64,000 nucleotides of DNA. Origin: Collybia mongolica (Eukaryota; Basidiomycota; Agaricomycetes; Agaricales; Clitocybaceae). Of this stretch, positions 23,668 to 37,737 are shown one piece after another. How positions within the stretch are numbered: position 1 is the stretch's first letter; each line of letters begins with the position of its first letter. The DNA lies in contig JAAXNY010000001.1 in assembly GCA_013420905.1 (NCBI GenBank), forward strand, positions 3,658,001 to 3,722,000. The letters are read 5' to 3'. The position numbers and the translations under genes were made by a program. The notes under the pieces are model-generated. The model was not told where the DNA came from and did not search any database. It saw only the letters and a program-made list of their open reading frames with translations.

Positions 23668-24352
23668 TTTATTAGGGTGGAGTGGTTTCCCTGCTTAGCC
23701 TTTGATATGTCACATAATATGAAATTCATGATATTTCCCAAAATAACATGCAAATGTCATTGGGTGGGGTTAACAAGCCCGCTTCAACTCTCTATAAACG
23801 GTCAGTGATGATTACCTGATACTTAACACTTCGACATCTCGACCATCGAACATCTCTGCTATGGCAGGATCTTGCCAAGTCTGGACTCCGTGAGGGGGAA
23901 TGACTGGTGAAAATGAGGCTCTTGTTTCTGTTCCCCCATGGAAGAAATTTTTGCTACAGCCCGAGTCCAAAAAGGGACTTATTTTTGACTATGGCTTTTT
24001 GTTCCACTCTTCAAGCTTTAAGTGGTCCCTTATTGCGATAGTACATAGCCTTACGAGTAATGCAGCTTGTGCATATAATGAAAGGCAGTACATATACATA
24101 TCAGGTGTTTGCAGTATTTCATCATGGTTAAGGAATAAGCCGATTGCGGAATTCCTGAGAGTCAGTACATCGACTAATAAGAACACGAACGCGCGTTGGA
24201 CACATACGTGTACAAAGCTAGCGAAGTGACCGGCGACTGATGACTTCGCAAGTTTGGGAGACATGGCGTTCGTTTATATTGCCGAGCATCGACTGAGAAA
24301 CGAAACGTTGATTAAATAAGTATTAAAGGGCCTCTATATTATCAGATCTAGT
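23668..24352. other. Intergenic region between kinase A and MEF1
   Basis: I see no supported gene. It holds the 3' ends of two convergent genes and perhaps an unresolved last exon of kinase A. Confidence 0.35.
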
Positions 24353-27494
<3,142 letters not shown>

Positions 27495-27912
27495 TATGCC
27501 TGAGTGGCCGGCGGGAGCAACGGGAGAGCACAGATTTCAAATTTTTGGGAGTGAATGGGCATCGGATTATGTAATGATACAGAGCTACTTTTTTGCTAAG
27601 CGTAGTATCCCAGGTCAAGCCCAAGACAATGCTCAATCTCTCGAGCCTTCGGTCTTTGGCCAGGAATTTCGTGCCAGCATCTTTCCATCAATCCCCACTG
27701 GCACTGCGTAATACCCCGGTATTGATTTTGAAGAGGCCTCGCCCCGTTCCTAACCCGATCCCAAAGATTCCAGTTTAGGTCAGCAGGCAGATGGTTGAAC
27801 GGTTGGGAATAGTCCCATAAGTTACCCCGGCGGTCATGGCGAACATCGCGACCATGCAGAACCTAAAATAAGCTTAAGCTGCGGTCAAGTAAGATGAACA
27901 GAAAAGTGATAC

Positions 27913-28839
27913 CTGGAGCATCAGCATTGCAAAACTAAACACATCACTCTGAAATGTGAGATGAATACCACTATCATCCTCAGATGGAAATGTTTCCGGA
28001 GCCATATAGCGAGGGTTGGGTTCAAATAATGTCGTAAACCCCTGGATATTGTCAATTTTTCCCATACCGAAGTCAAGGATTCGTGCCACGCCACAGGCGG
28101 AGACGCGGACATTAGCCTAGAATCTGTTTAGCACAGAGATTTAGATTCGCAAGATTCACTCACAGGTTTTAAATCGCCATGTATGACGTATTTTCCATGC
28201 AGGTACTTGAGGCCCGAGGCAATTTCATGCACCTAAGAGGCGAGCTCCACCATAGTCGACAGCCCTACAGGATGAAACTCACCAGCCTTAATCTATCCTC
28301 CATACGGTATTCTGTGTAGAGCATGAGATCGTTCTCAATGAAGGGGGATATAATTCCGGGCATCGGTCCAAATTCAAATGTTATGCCATGAAAGGTAGCG
28401 ATGTTTGGATGGCTTAGATGACTCCAAACAGCTAATTCTCGGAGGAGGCGCTGAAGGTCAATCAGATCGAGCAATGTGAGAGAAGCAGGAGCTGACCTTC
28501 TGCGCCTTGAGAGTTTCCGTGGATGTGCCTCGGAAAACCTTTACTACAACCTATAGATCGCAGTATCGGTATAACACAACTCTCACACATGATCAGACGA
28601 CGTCACATTCTGGTAGCCTCGGCCATTTTCGTCCCATAGATAGGCTGCAAAAACATCACCCCTCGAACCATGGGCAAACGGATGTTCGGACGATTTCTTG
28701 ATGTAAGCGAAAATCTCCTATAATACCGATTGATCATCGAACATACGATGCCGAAACATGAAACAACACCTACATATCGGTTTCGAGCACGCTCGATATC
28801 CAGGAAGTCTCCAATCGTGCGCAAAGGTTCGTTCAGCAT
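27913..28839 (-). pseudogene. Truncated TKL-like protein kinase B
   Basis: ATG at 28839 (MLNEPLRTIGDFLDIERARN) begins a kinase. After an intron come AYIKKSSEHPFAHGSRGDVF (Gly loop) and VVVKVFRG (ATP-binding Lys). The N-lobe continues LLRELAVWSHLSHPNIATFH and GITFEFGPMPGIISPF. The catalytic loop is VIHGDLKPANVRVS, the DFG is present (RILDFGMGK), and the activation segment ends PRYMAPETFP. SDVFSFAMLMLQ is the last recognisable segment; after the donor at 27911-27912 no exon with the second half of the C-lobe (no EPPF-type or ERP motif) is found before the MEF1 side is reached. So the catalytic residues exist but about 70-90 C-terminal residues are lacking. It may be a broken paralogue, or the missing exons may have diverged. 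Calling it a pseudogene is my inference. Confidence 0.55.
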
Positions 28840-29692
28840 TCTTGAGGGAGCAATTTTTATAGGTGGCAAGGTTGGGCAAGATTTCCGCAGGCTTTAAACT
28901 GCGCTGCTTCGATCATGGTTTGCAACAACCATCCCTGCGTTTGATTGCGCAGGAAGACGGAGGGAATTTGATCCCGTCAACTGGCACCCGCCATTGCCAT
29001 GAGGATGTCCATGGAGGTCTCGCTAGGTGAGTACGCCGAACTTTTATGACACATTGTTCGCCAGGAGTGGTTAGTATAGGTCCCTTCAGGCTTCCGCGCG
29101 CCAAAATAAAAGGCAAAGACGTCAAAGCTAGTGCCCTGAGGGTGTATGTTTGTTCACGGGACTAGATGGGAAGCAACAGATGCCTGTCCGATGGGCCTCA
29201 AGGATGTTCATTCTGATGAGATACAAACACGCCTTCACCAAAATTCACACTTTCATCGCAATTGGAAGACTTCATCAACATGATGCGTTCGAGGATGGGG
29301 ATGCAGCCATGAAGAAGTAGTGTGTCGACGTCCATTGAATTGAGTGTGGTTCAGATGTAATTTCCTTAGGGATCGGAGAGGGATGTCACGAGCCCAGTGG
29401 TGCGCGGCGTGGTCAGTAAATGAACCGCATCATGATGTGACATTGTAAGATATATCGACAACGACTGCGAATGTTCCGTTGATCAAGGCCCGGGTGAGAG
29501 ACACTCCGCCCACCTGAGCAGAACTGAATGAATGGACAAATAGCCTTGATTCAGGGATAACCAATTCCAAGTTTTCTACATGACAATAATATTGAGATAT
29601 AACAAAACGAGACGACGGTGGCAGGACTAGTGATGCATAATTACTATCAAGTATGTGGTAAGAATCAAATGATCATGTAAGTGGATATTTGT
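28840..29692. other. Unassigned region between kinase B and chitin deacetylase
   Basis: Short minus-strand frames (for example around 28913-29125) have no recognisable domain. Parts of 29160-29500 have genic composition, but I could not build a model. It may be decayed coding DNA. Confidence 0.3.
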
Positions 29693-31665
29693 CTAGATAG
29701 AAGCCTGGCAGAGACCCGCAAGTCCAAATATTATAGTTGTTATGCCTGCCGACCAAAACAGAGAAAACCTGATGGCGCCATTGGATTGATTAGATTTTCC
29801 AGTGCCATTGACAGTGGTCATTCCACTTATGTCTATTAATCGATGAGTCAATGGTGTGTAGAAGGTGATATCTGGGCCAGGCATACATTGGTCGAATGTC
29901 GGCAGCGAATAGTTGGACTCGACATATGGTTGAGTTTTGTTCATGGCTACTCCGACCGGTACGATATACTAAGCGAGTGCAAATGAGACATTGACAAAGA
30001 GCCACTGATATAGTTAGCAGACCTTGAACGCATCTCTCAACTGTGGATAGAATTTTATGGCTTCAGTCATCGTAAAATTATTGATCTCGTGTGTCAACAT
30101 GATGGCACCAGCCTGATTTTTACTTGTTTCATTTGTGGGGCGAGTTAATCACAAATTTGGGACGTGCCTCATTGAAACCCCCGCTTTTAGCTGTCGATAT
30201 CAAGGACTGGTAATTCGCATCAACATCCGCGGCGGTTATATTCCCCGTGTTGGCTCTCCAGTCGTTCGAGTCGTACCGCCATACGATGGTACGAAGGCCA
30301 AGACCGTTAGCGATAGCGCGAATACGATCATCAACGTCGCCGAATGGGGGCTAGCAGAAGTGATCATGAAGTAAGTCAGCGGCCAAGAAAATGATACCCA
30401 GGATGTACGAACCCTCCAGCAAGTTGGAGTGACACCAGTCACGAGCTTGATTGCCTCCATCTAAAACAGCATAAGTAATGCACAGATATACCCAGTGATG
30501 CCTGCAAACCGCTATTCGTGTATCAATCATCAGGGCGAGAAGGAAAAAATGACGGAGTCAACTAACTGTAATATAGTTCTGCGAAGGCATTCTCGCTCTG
30601 AAGTGCGGTCACTAAGAGAAATGACATGAGAGGCATTAGCATATGTCAGAAATGACATACTATAGCGATGTGACCAGGTATCTACGACATGTAGTCAATG
30701 GCGCAGTCATAAGACTGAATGAGGTCCGCACTTACGAACGCAAACTTCGTGACCTGTAGAAAAAAAAGAGTGAATTTAGGAAGTCGACAACGAACAGACC
30801 GAAACAAACCATCAACGACTCCCCTCTGAGCTTCCAAAGGCCAATCTAAGACGTTGCTTCCAATGAAGAACATAGCTGGGGCAAAGAGTTGCTATAAAGG
30901 CTGTTTCCAAAAGAAAAACAGGACAGACATACTTGCTTTCTGGTTCTGACTAGTGAGGTAGTCGTAGAACGCGTTGTGTGAACAATTTGGGCCATCATCA
31001 AAACCATATCCAAGAGTATTCGGCTGAGAGTTAAATTTGAGCAATTGAAAGGAATTATGCATCGGGTTTCGACACACTTCGGGAATATTTGCAATGTCCA
31101 AAGGAAGGCCAGCTAATTTGGGCGTAACACACTGATGATATGTCCACCAGCAGTCGTTGTCGGATGGAGCGTATGTTGGTGTGAAATTCGAGAAATCCCC
31201 CATCATAGTACCCTAAAATTGATATTAATGTGTTTCGTGGCAGCGTTTGCGTGAACAATACTTTGACTGGTATGTTTGTCGGTACGTTGCCCATGATAGA
31301 CGACCACTTAGCCTGAGCGTTTGTATCATTTGGAACTATCGATGCCGGTTGCCATATAGTAGGAAATGAGGCGATTTTGGAAGCCACGGGTGCGTAATAG
31401 TAAGGAGCACATTCAGCAACGCCGTCTAGAGTCGGAATGGGGTCAGTCAAACCTGGCGATGGGTTACTGAAAGGCAACAGCCGCAATTGTGCAGGGAAGC
31501 AAAGTTCGAACGGGCAATCATCCAGTCTGCATATCTGTCCCGCCATTTGGTGATAAATCTAGACATACCTTTAATCGACGCCTCGCCTGCCTCAGAGGTA
31601 CGGTCTTGAGCATTTGTCCCCTGTACTAAAAGCGCGATCAAGGTGCTAATAATGGCCAACCGCAT
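29693..31665 (-). CDS. Chitin deacetylase, carbohydrate esterase family 4, GPI-anchored type
   Basis: Converts nascent cell-wall chitin to chitosan at the cell surface. ATG at 31665 opens a signal peptide (MRLAIISTLIALLVQGTNAQ). A spacer leads to DCWWTYHQCVTPKLAGLPLD. CE4 motifs after splicing: GYGFDDGPNCSHNAFYDYL (motif 1, Asp pair), FFIGSNVLDWPLEAQ, HEVCVHTWSHRYMTAL (motif 2, metal-binding His pair), CWRPPFGDVDDRIRAI (motif 3), IVWRYDSNDWR (motif 4) and LTHEINNFTM (motif 5). After a Ser/Thr/Pro-containing region the C-terminus is hydrophobic (SLFWSAGITTIIFGLAGL), as in proteins given a GPI anchor. About ten introns, several breaking the motifs. The layout resembles basidiomycete Cda proteins. 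All active-site motifs are kept. Confidence 0.9.
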
Positions 31666-32919
31666 GGCTGATCCTAAATAGTGCAGCTACAGAGCAGTCG
31701 TGTATGAATAAAGAAATTGAGCTGGGGATGAGGAAAGAACTAGAGAGGTCGATGTTGGTGGTTGATGAGTATAAAGGAAGGGAACAATGAGGCTCCCCCA
31801 ACGAAAAAATGAACCAAGAAGCAGGCCTAGGTTCGGCCATCGATTGTTCTAATTTGAGATTTTAATGCCGGTTCTAGTATCTTTGTTCGCGATTATTGAT
31901 CCGGAAAAAACCCTCCACGTTCACGACGGTCACAGCATGGCCAGTCTTGCCCGTCCTGGGTATGGATAAGTGGAGGAACTTCCTATATGCAGCATGTTGA
32001 TTATTCGGGCGTGTTGCATCAAATGTAATTGACCACGAGCATGATCCGACTGATTTTGCCTAAGCGTGTCCTCAACGAGCCAGATATAGTACCATGTAAA
32101 AATATTCAACAGGAGGAGTGGTATTACCTCTGTTGCCTTCTAGTACATATCCGATGTCAAGTGGAGCCAGATGGGCGCTGGGAAGCTCGTTACATGTTAG
32201 ATCGAGCGAATATCTATATCACTCTCATTGTGGGGCGGAGTCATCAGATTTCGATCAAATAAGCTTGTGTGTCGAGGTGTAAACATGTAAATTGTAAACA
32301 GGGCACGATTCGAATTGACGACAGTCGTGACTCGTCTGATGGCCAGCTTCCAGGACTAGTTGCGATTTTGAAGAGAGGAAATTGTGCATGTAACCGGATC
32401 TAGAGGTGTTTCAAATAAATTTATTTAAAAGTGGAGTTCCAGTCTCCTAAAGTTGATCTAATCCAAGGATGATAAATCATTCTATTTATAAAATCGCTTC
32501 GTGGCCGGTTTATGGATGAAATGAGAAGCTTGGCACGATGTGAAGGTACTTAGTGACTAAACTGTTAACAAATGGCTTCTTGAGAGCAATTTACAAGGAA
32601 ATTGATTCGGAGTTGTGCCTATCAATTATATAATTATCCATTTTAGGATAGTCAGGGTCTATTTAGGGTCCAAATCCACATTTGGGGTAAGATTTTTCTT
32701 CAAAGTAGGAACCCCGCAATAAGAAAGAGTTAGTTGGAAAGTCCTCAACAAACTGAGTTGATTCCAATGGTTTTTGGAATAATTAGATTATTTTCTAGGA
32801 CAAGTTATCATCATCAGTTTTGAGGTGCCAAGAGGTTGGTTTTGAGCATCCTACACTCTACACTCTACCTCCACTGATGAAAGCTAGGGACGTTCGGTAA
32901 GGAATCACCTCAGTAGATT

Positions 32920-33800
32920 CTGTTATCCGACACCAGAAAGATTTAGGGACATTAAACCATCAAGAAGGCATCCAAAATCCAGCAAAATGTACTCATAATC
33001 AATAGCTGTTGGCTCAGGAAAGTAGGGGATGAATATTTGAACATCTGGCAGGATATTCCCTCCTGCCTCCCCAGGGGCAAAAATATAAATGTGTGATGGG
33101 GTGAATAGCCATTGCCGGGGCAATTCCGGATGGGCAAATAATTGAAAGTGCTCTGATTGCTGAACAGCTGCCGAATCAGCCTGCCAAAGGTTGACTGTTC
33201 AACAACTGTTGGTGAACCGTATTCCCACTTGGGAATAAGTAATGCTACAGGGTATATAGTCAATAAGGGGTTTTGTAACTTGAGTATTCACCTCAGTTAC
33301 ATAGAACAAGCCTGATGTGGCACAATGAGTATCAACAAATATTTAATGCAGGCTGTGATGCCCACAGTTCCCATGTTACAAGGCATATCAATGAAATACG
33401 AACATAAAAGGTAAGCTAAAACAATGTTGTCCATTTGCAAGTGCATGATATGAACAACAGGTTGCATATATCTGAGTTTTCAATATCAGGTTATCAATCA
33501 TTAATTTTATCCAATTGGCTCACCCATCGGATCATGTTATTCCTTCTCCCCTTGTTTTCTCAGGGGCTGTTTGGCAATCAGAACATGTTATTTATTTACC
33601 ATCTATTATCTTGCACAAATATTGAGACTTTGTCATGCAGTTATAATTTTACCCCTGGAGAGTCTGGGGAATATTCTGGCAGATGTTTAAACATTCACCC
33701 CACTTTACTGAGCCAACAGCCAGTGAATATGAAGAAGTTTCACCAGTTTTTAGATGTCTTTTTGACACTCTAACATCCCCAAATATTTCCAGTGTGATGA
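32920..33800. repeat. Inverted, diverged duplication of a coding-like segment
   Basis: The minus strand from about 33200 to 32920 and the plus strand from about 33540 to 33800 are clearly alike at base level (for example CCTGAGCCAACAGC against ACTGAGCCAACAGC). The minus copy has a long open frame containing FAPGEAGGNILPDVQIFIPY and FPEPTAIDYEYILLDFG; the plus copy retains FTEPTASEYEEVSPVFR in one frame but has stops. The source protein is not recognised; it is probably from a mobile element. Confidence 0.6.
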
Positions 33801-35040
33801 TGTAGATTTATGTTTCACCAGGCTGCCATCAGTTTTTATTTTCAAGGAATGTTGCATGTTCGATGGCACATGTGTGATGGTTTTTTTTCACATTGACTGG
33901 TATAAACCATTCTCAATGCATACACAATTGTAACCGAAATCGAAGAGATTGGAGAGGAATGGTGTGTGAAGTAGGGCTGCATGCTGTATCCATATTTATG
34001 GTGATACAGTGGCTGTATCTGTCCCATCGCCACCCAAGCACACCTCTTTGACAGTACAGTATACAGTACAGGTATCCGCCATATGACCCATCAACTGACA
34101 GCTGTTGACGGCTCAATACGGGTATATGGTCCATGTGACTTTAAAAATGCGCCTCGTTGATGCATTTGCACAACAGACTGGTGTGATGAGAACCAAAAAA
34201 AAAAAGACTGGTGTGATGATGCATTTACCTCCTCAGATGACAGACAAAGGGTTGTAGCACCAACCCCTCTACTTTGTGTGCTGGGATCATGCCTTCTTCC
34301 CATTGGCAATGGATGCTTGAAGGGTTATCATGGAGCAATGTATCAGAGTAGAGGGATATAAAATACAACTACAGCCTGTAAACTTTTGAGAATGACACAC
34401 TTCCTACTAAATCAAAAATTCAGTGCAGAGGTATGTGTTCTGATTCACATACCTGGTGAGATCATCAATAACAGCTGTACTCTTGCATATTACAGATATT
34501 CCACTGTCAAAAAAGTCCTTTGAGGCAAGAAGTGCAAACACAACACAAAGAGAAAGTATACATCCAATACTCATAAATTTATTGTAAGATCTATTAGCCG
34601 TATGCCCATATTAGCCCGTCAACAGCTGTATTGGCACCCATACTGTGCCATTGGAACCATAAACTATATGGTGTCCAGCCCTAGTGTAAAGGTCTGCATA
34701 ATATTATATATGGTAGAAAAAAGACTCAGGCTTATTAGAGTAGTTCTGCACATTATTCTATTGTTGATGCATTTGACTGTTCCAATTGGCTGCTCCTCAA
34801 CTCTCACCAATGGTCAAATTTTTTGAAGCTGCAGAATTGCTCTGTTTAACTAGTGCGGGGTCAGATGATTGAATTGATGAGGTGTTTTCTGTTATCTGTC
34901 CTTGCCAAGGTCCATAGCAAGTGCACCTGGCTATTGAGGTTGTGAGGGCATGCTCAGTTGAAGGGGATGAGACTGTCACAGGCCCACAGCATACATATGG
35001 ACCTGTACTCCAGTAACACTGTGTCCCCATTGGATCATGA

Positions 35041-35094
35041 AATTCAGCCATTTAAGTGTGGAAATATGAATTTCCACACTTAAATGGCTGAATT
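35041..35094. repeat. Perfect 25 bp inverted repeat with 4 nt loop
   Basis: The arm at 35041-35065 (starting AATTCAGCCATTTAAGTG) is exactly reverse complementary to 35070-35094, with ATGA between. It could form a cruciform. It may be the tip of a miniature inverted-repeat element, since CAGCCAT recurs in the adjacent tandem repeat. Confidence 0.9.
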
Positions 35095-35124
35095 AAAGGG
35101 GTATGAATTGTGGCTGAAATTCCA

Positions 35125-35345
35125 CCCCACATATTTCAGCCATCCAATAGATGAAAAAAGGTATTAAATTTTCCCTCCATCAATTGGATGAAATTTCATC
35201 CTATAAAGGAGTGAAGTTGGTGGCCTGATTTTCATCCCCCATATTTCAGCCATTTATTAGATAAAAATATGTATTAAAAATCCCTTCAATTAACTACAAT
35301 TAATTGGATGAAATTTCATCTTATAGAAGAGTGAATTTAGTGAGG
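35125..35345. repeat. Two-copy degenerate tandem repeat of about 110 bp
   Basis: Both units contain CATATTTCAGCCAT, GTATTAAA, AATTGGATGAAATTTCATC and a TATA-GAGTGAA block, in the same order. The first unit starts near 35130 and the second near 35240. The copies differ by small indels. Confidence 0.7.
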
Positions 35346-35515
35346 TCTTTACACTAAGCCACATAACCCGTGTGGACTCCATGTGGACATGCGGACTCAT
35401 TTGGCAGGACACTCAGCCAAATGACAATCCGTGTCTGTGCTGAGTCCACATCAATCTGCATGATTTCACGTGGACACGTGGACTAGCATGGACAGACAGC
35501 TTGCAGAGTCCGCGT

Positions 35516-37458
35516 TGATAGGGCCCAAAATTGTTTGCACTTATAAAGTCAACAAGTAAGGCTATTAGTATCATTTCTAATAACTAAGTAAACAGTAATA
35601 AAGGATTAGAGTCGAGCTCCAAGACAGCTAATCAGAGTGAACTAGTCTAATGGATAATACACTATCAGTACAGAGGACTATGAGTACGGTCTATTATTAG
35701 TCCTATTCACCATGCCTGGTTACAACCTCGGTATCTTAATTCATAAGTAACCGTTGTAGTATGATATCATTAGTCCAGGGATCATCATTAATAGTGACGC
35801 TTCTTGATCTTTTACCACCACCATCTGACTGTGGGAATTTGTCCCTCCTGCACTAGGTTGTCCCTAAACTACCTAACACCTCATCCCTAATCAACATCGC
35901 CTTTCATCAGACCACTCTTTCGGCCTGGGCCACCATCCTTTTATACCATATCCAAATTTTTAACTTATCAGAGCTGATCCTGACTATCTGCAGGGTCATC
36001 TCATCTTGCCTGTACTGGGGGCTTCACTAATCCGTTCACATCCACCTCATCAACTACCAGGCCACATGAGGACACCACAACTCTAGTACCCTGCTTCGCG
36101 CAGATCCTTAGGGAGCGTCACTGCCAACATTCTTGACGATTTATTCGTACTCGCTTAACCACTACACCCAAACACAAAAGGAGGAAGGGGTCTGGCCCCC
36201 GATCAGCTACTGTCCCTGCACAGAGCACACCTCTTGGGGAGAATGCCAGTTTATTGACCAATGGTGGGATTTGGCAGCCTCATTTTGAGGGGAGTCATCA
36301 CTTTGGGAGAGCAGTGTGGAACAGGGGGGAAAGTAATAGGGGGGATTCAGGAGAGGGGGAGCAGGTTTGAGGTATGGGTTGTTCATTTAGTTTGGACATT
36401 TATCTTCGACACTGGGGGGGAGTAATGGGTTTCCAGGGCGCCCTGAAAATACCAGGGGGGGAGTGGAATGGGGTACCAATGTGAAGGGAGGGGACCATGC
36501 CCCGACAAGCAAAGGCAAACCTTTAAGGCATTGGGAGGTTCAGACAGGGTACAGTACAATACCGTTGGACTGCAGGTATCCTCAGTCTAGACCCATAATA
36601 TGACCTGGAGAGCAACTTAGTGTACAGCTCCACCCTGATGGCTCATTACAGATTACTTAGTGGTAATAGGTGTTTATGCCTGCATGTAGCTGGGTCAAAC
36701 CCACATGCGCTTAATATTATTATATGACCAAAAAAAAAAAAAAAAAAAAAAAAGATCATTAATAGGAGAAGTAATTGTAAATTCGGGACTTGCACAACCC
36801 GATCCTAGTCAGGGGCACTTGGTGTTAACTACTGGAAGAGACAGGACACCATGAATAACAACCAGGATGATCAGGAGAAGTAAATGACAGTGCCGCGCTG
36901 TTTTAAATAACAAAGTGCGCGGTTGGGACTTGATAAGAGTTTAGCCAGCTCTTTCAATATTTGATAAGTAACAAGTAACGACATAATTGGCACCAAGTCG
37001 TAGAGGATGCATCAGCATTAAATACAGATCCTTGGCGCAGGGAAGCACGGTTCCATATAAAATTTACAATTCCGTATGATATTTAGTTTGTACACTATAA
37101 ATAGACTGTAGATGAGTAGTGTAAAGGCAAGGAATCTTGCCCCCACTTTGCACTACTATAGAGTATACAAATCACATTTGTTAAACACTATTGCGTGCCC
37201 GAATTAAGGCTCAGATTGCTTCAAAGTTGTCTTGATTGGAATTGTTTGAAGAGATCACAGAATTGAAGAGTCTTAGTTCACTTGGAACTTAGTACCGCAT
37301 TGTCTGTTGGAATTACTAGGCACTTGGCCTTAGTGCACTTGGCACTGTTTGTTTAATAAGTTGCTTGGACTTATAGATCCGCTTGGGATCATTAATAATT
37401 GAACGTACACTTGGTACTCAGTCTATTGGATCGAGAGATATTATAAATATACCTAGCA
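35516..37458 (+). repeat. Left LTR of copy 1, split by a poly-A element
   Basis: Starts TGATAGGG and ends CCTAGCA, so the ends form an imperfect TG...CA inverted repeat. Without the insert (35795-36754) and one copy of the target duplication it is about 972 bp, against 984 bp for the right LTR and 987 bp for the LTR at 62037-63023. It lacks roughly 15 bp near 36990 that the others have. A TATA-like TATAAATAG lies near 37096. Confidence 0.9.
35795..36754 (+). mobile_element. 960 bp non-LTR (SINE-like or truncated LINE) insertion, copy 1
   Basis: Flanked by an 11 bp target duplication, ATCATTAATAG, at 35784-35794 and 36755-36765, and ending in about 23 A residues. It interrupts the LTR at a point that is continuous in the other LTR copies. 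Variable-length target duplications with a 3' poly-A are the mark of target-primed reverse transcription. No long intact reading frame was found, so it is probably non-autonomous. A second, inverted and diverged copy lies at about 57371-58070. Confidence 0.85.
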
Positions 37459-37737
37459 AGCTTTAAACTTGTGTTGAAGCTTTGTCTGAATCAAACCCAT
37501 TGAGAGATCATTGGAAAGAGCCTTGACTAGTACTATTCAAAGCTTAGTGCTTCTAAGCACTTGAACCCAAACTCAAAACAGGCGATTCCTACTGTTTGTG
37601 TGTTGATTGTTAGGTTTGGTGTGTGTGTGTGTAAGAGATTACATTTCATAGCATCAGCACACTTATAGCCCAGGAGCCCCCTTTCATCTGGAGCCCACCA
37701 CGAGGGTTCAGAGTTTTGAATAGTCTAAGAAGAGAGG

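Larger units (their letters stand above)
31666..35515. other. AT-rich repeat-laden intergenic block
   Basis: The block starts with the chitin deacetylase promoter and then becomes AT-rich, with no intact gene. Visible structures are an inverted, diverged coding-like duplication (about 32920-33200 against 33540-33800), a perfect 25 bp palindrome at 35041-35094, and a two-copy tandem repeat at 35125-35345, all listed separately. The rest looks like decayed mobile DNA; nothing further can be named. Confidence 0.5.

Noticed and set aside
27593..27778. Plus-strand frame resembling a mitochondrial leader (MLNLSSLRSLARNFVPASFH)
   Set aside because: It overlaps the upstream region of MEF1 and kinase B, has no continuation, and basic/Ser-rich short frames are frequent by chance.
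36731..36753. Poly-A run as an assembly artefact or simple microsatellite
   Set aside because: It lies exactly at the junction with an 11 bp target duplication, so it is the tail of the inserted element.
37620..37640. GTGTGTGT microsatellite in the leader as a regulatory site
   Set aside because: The same short run occurs in the other copy at 63189-63201; it is simply part of the element.
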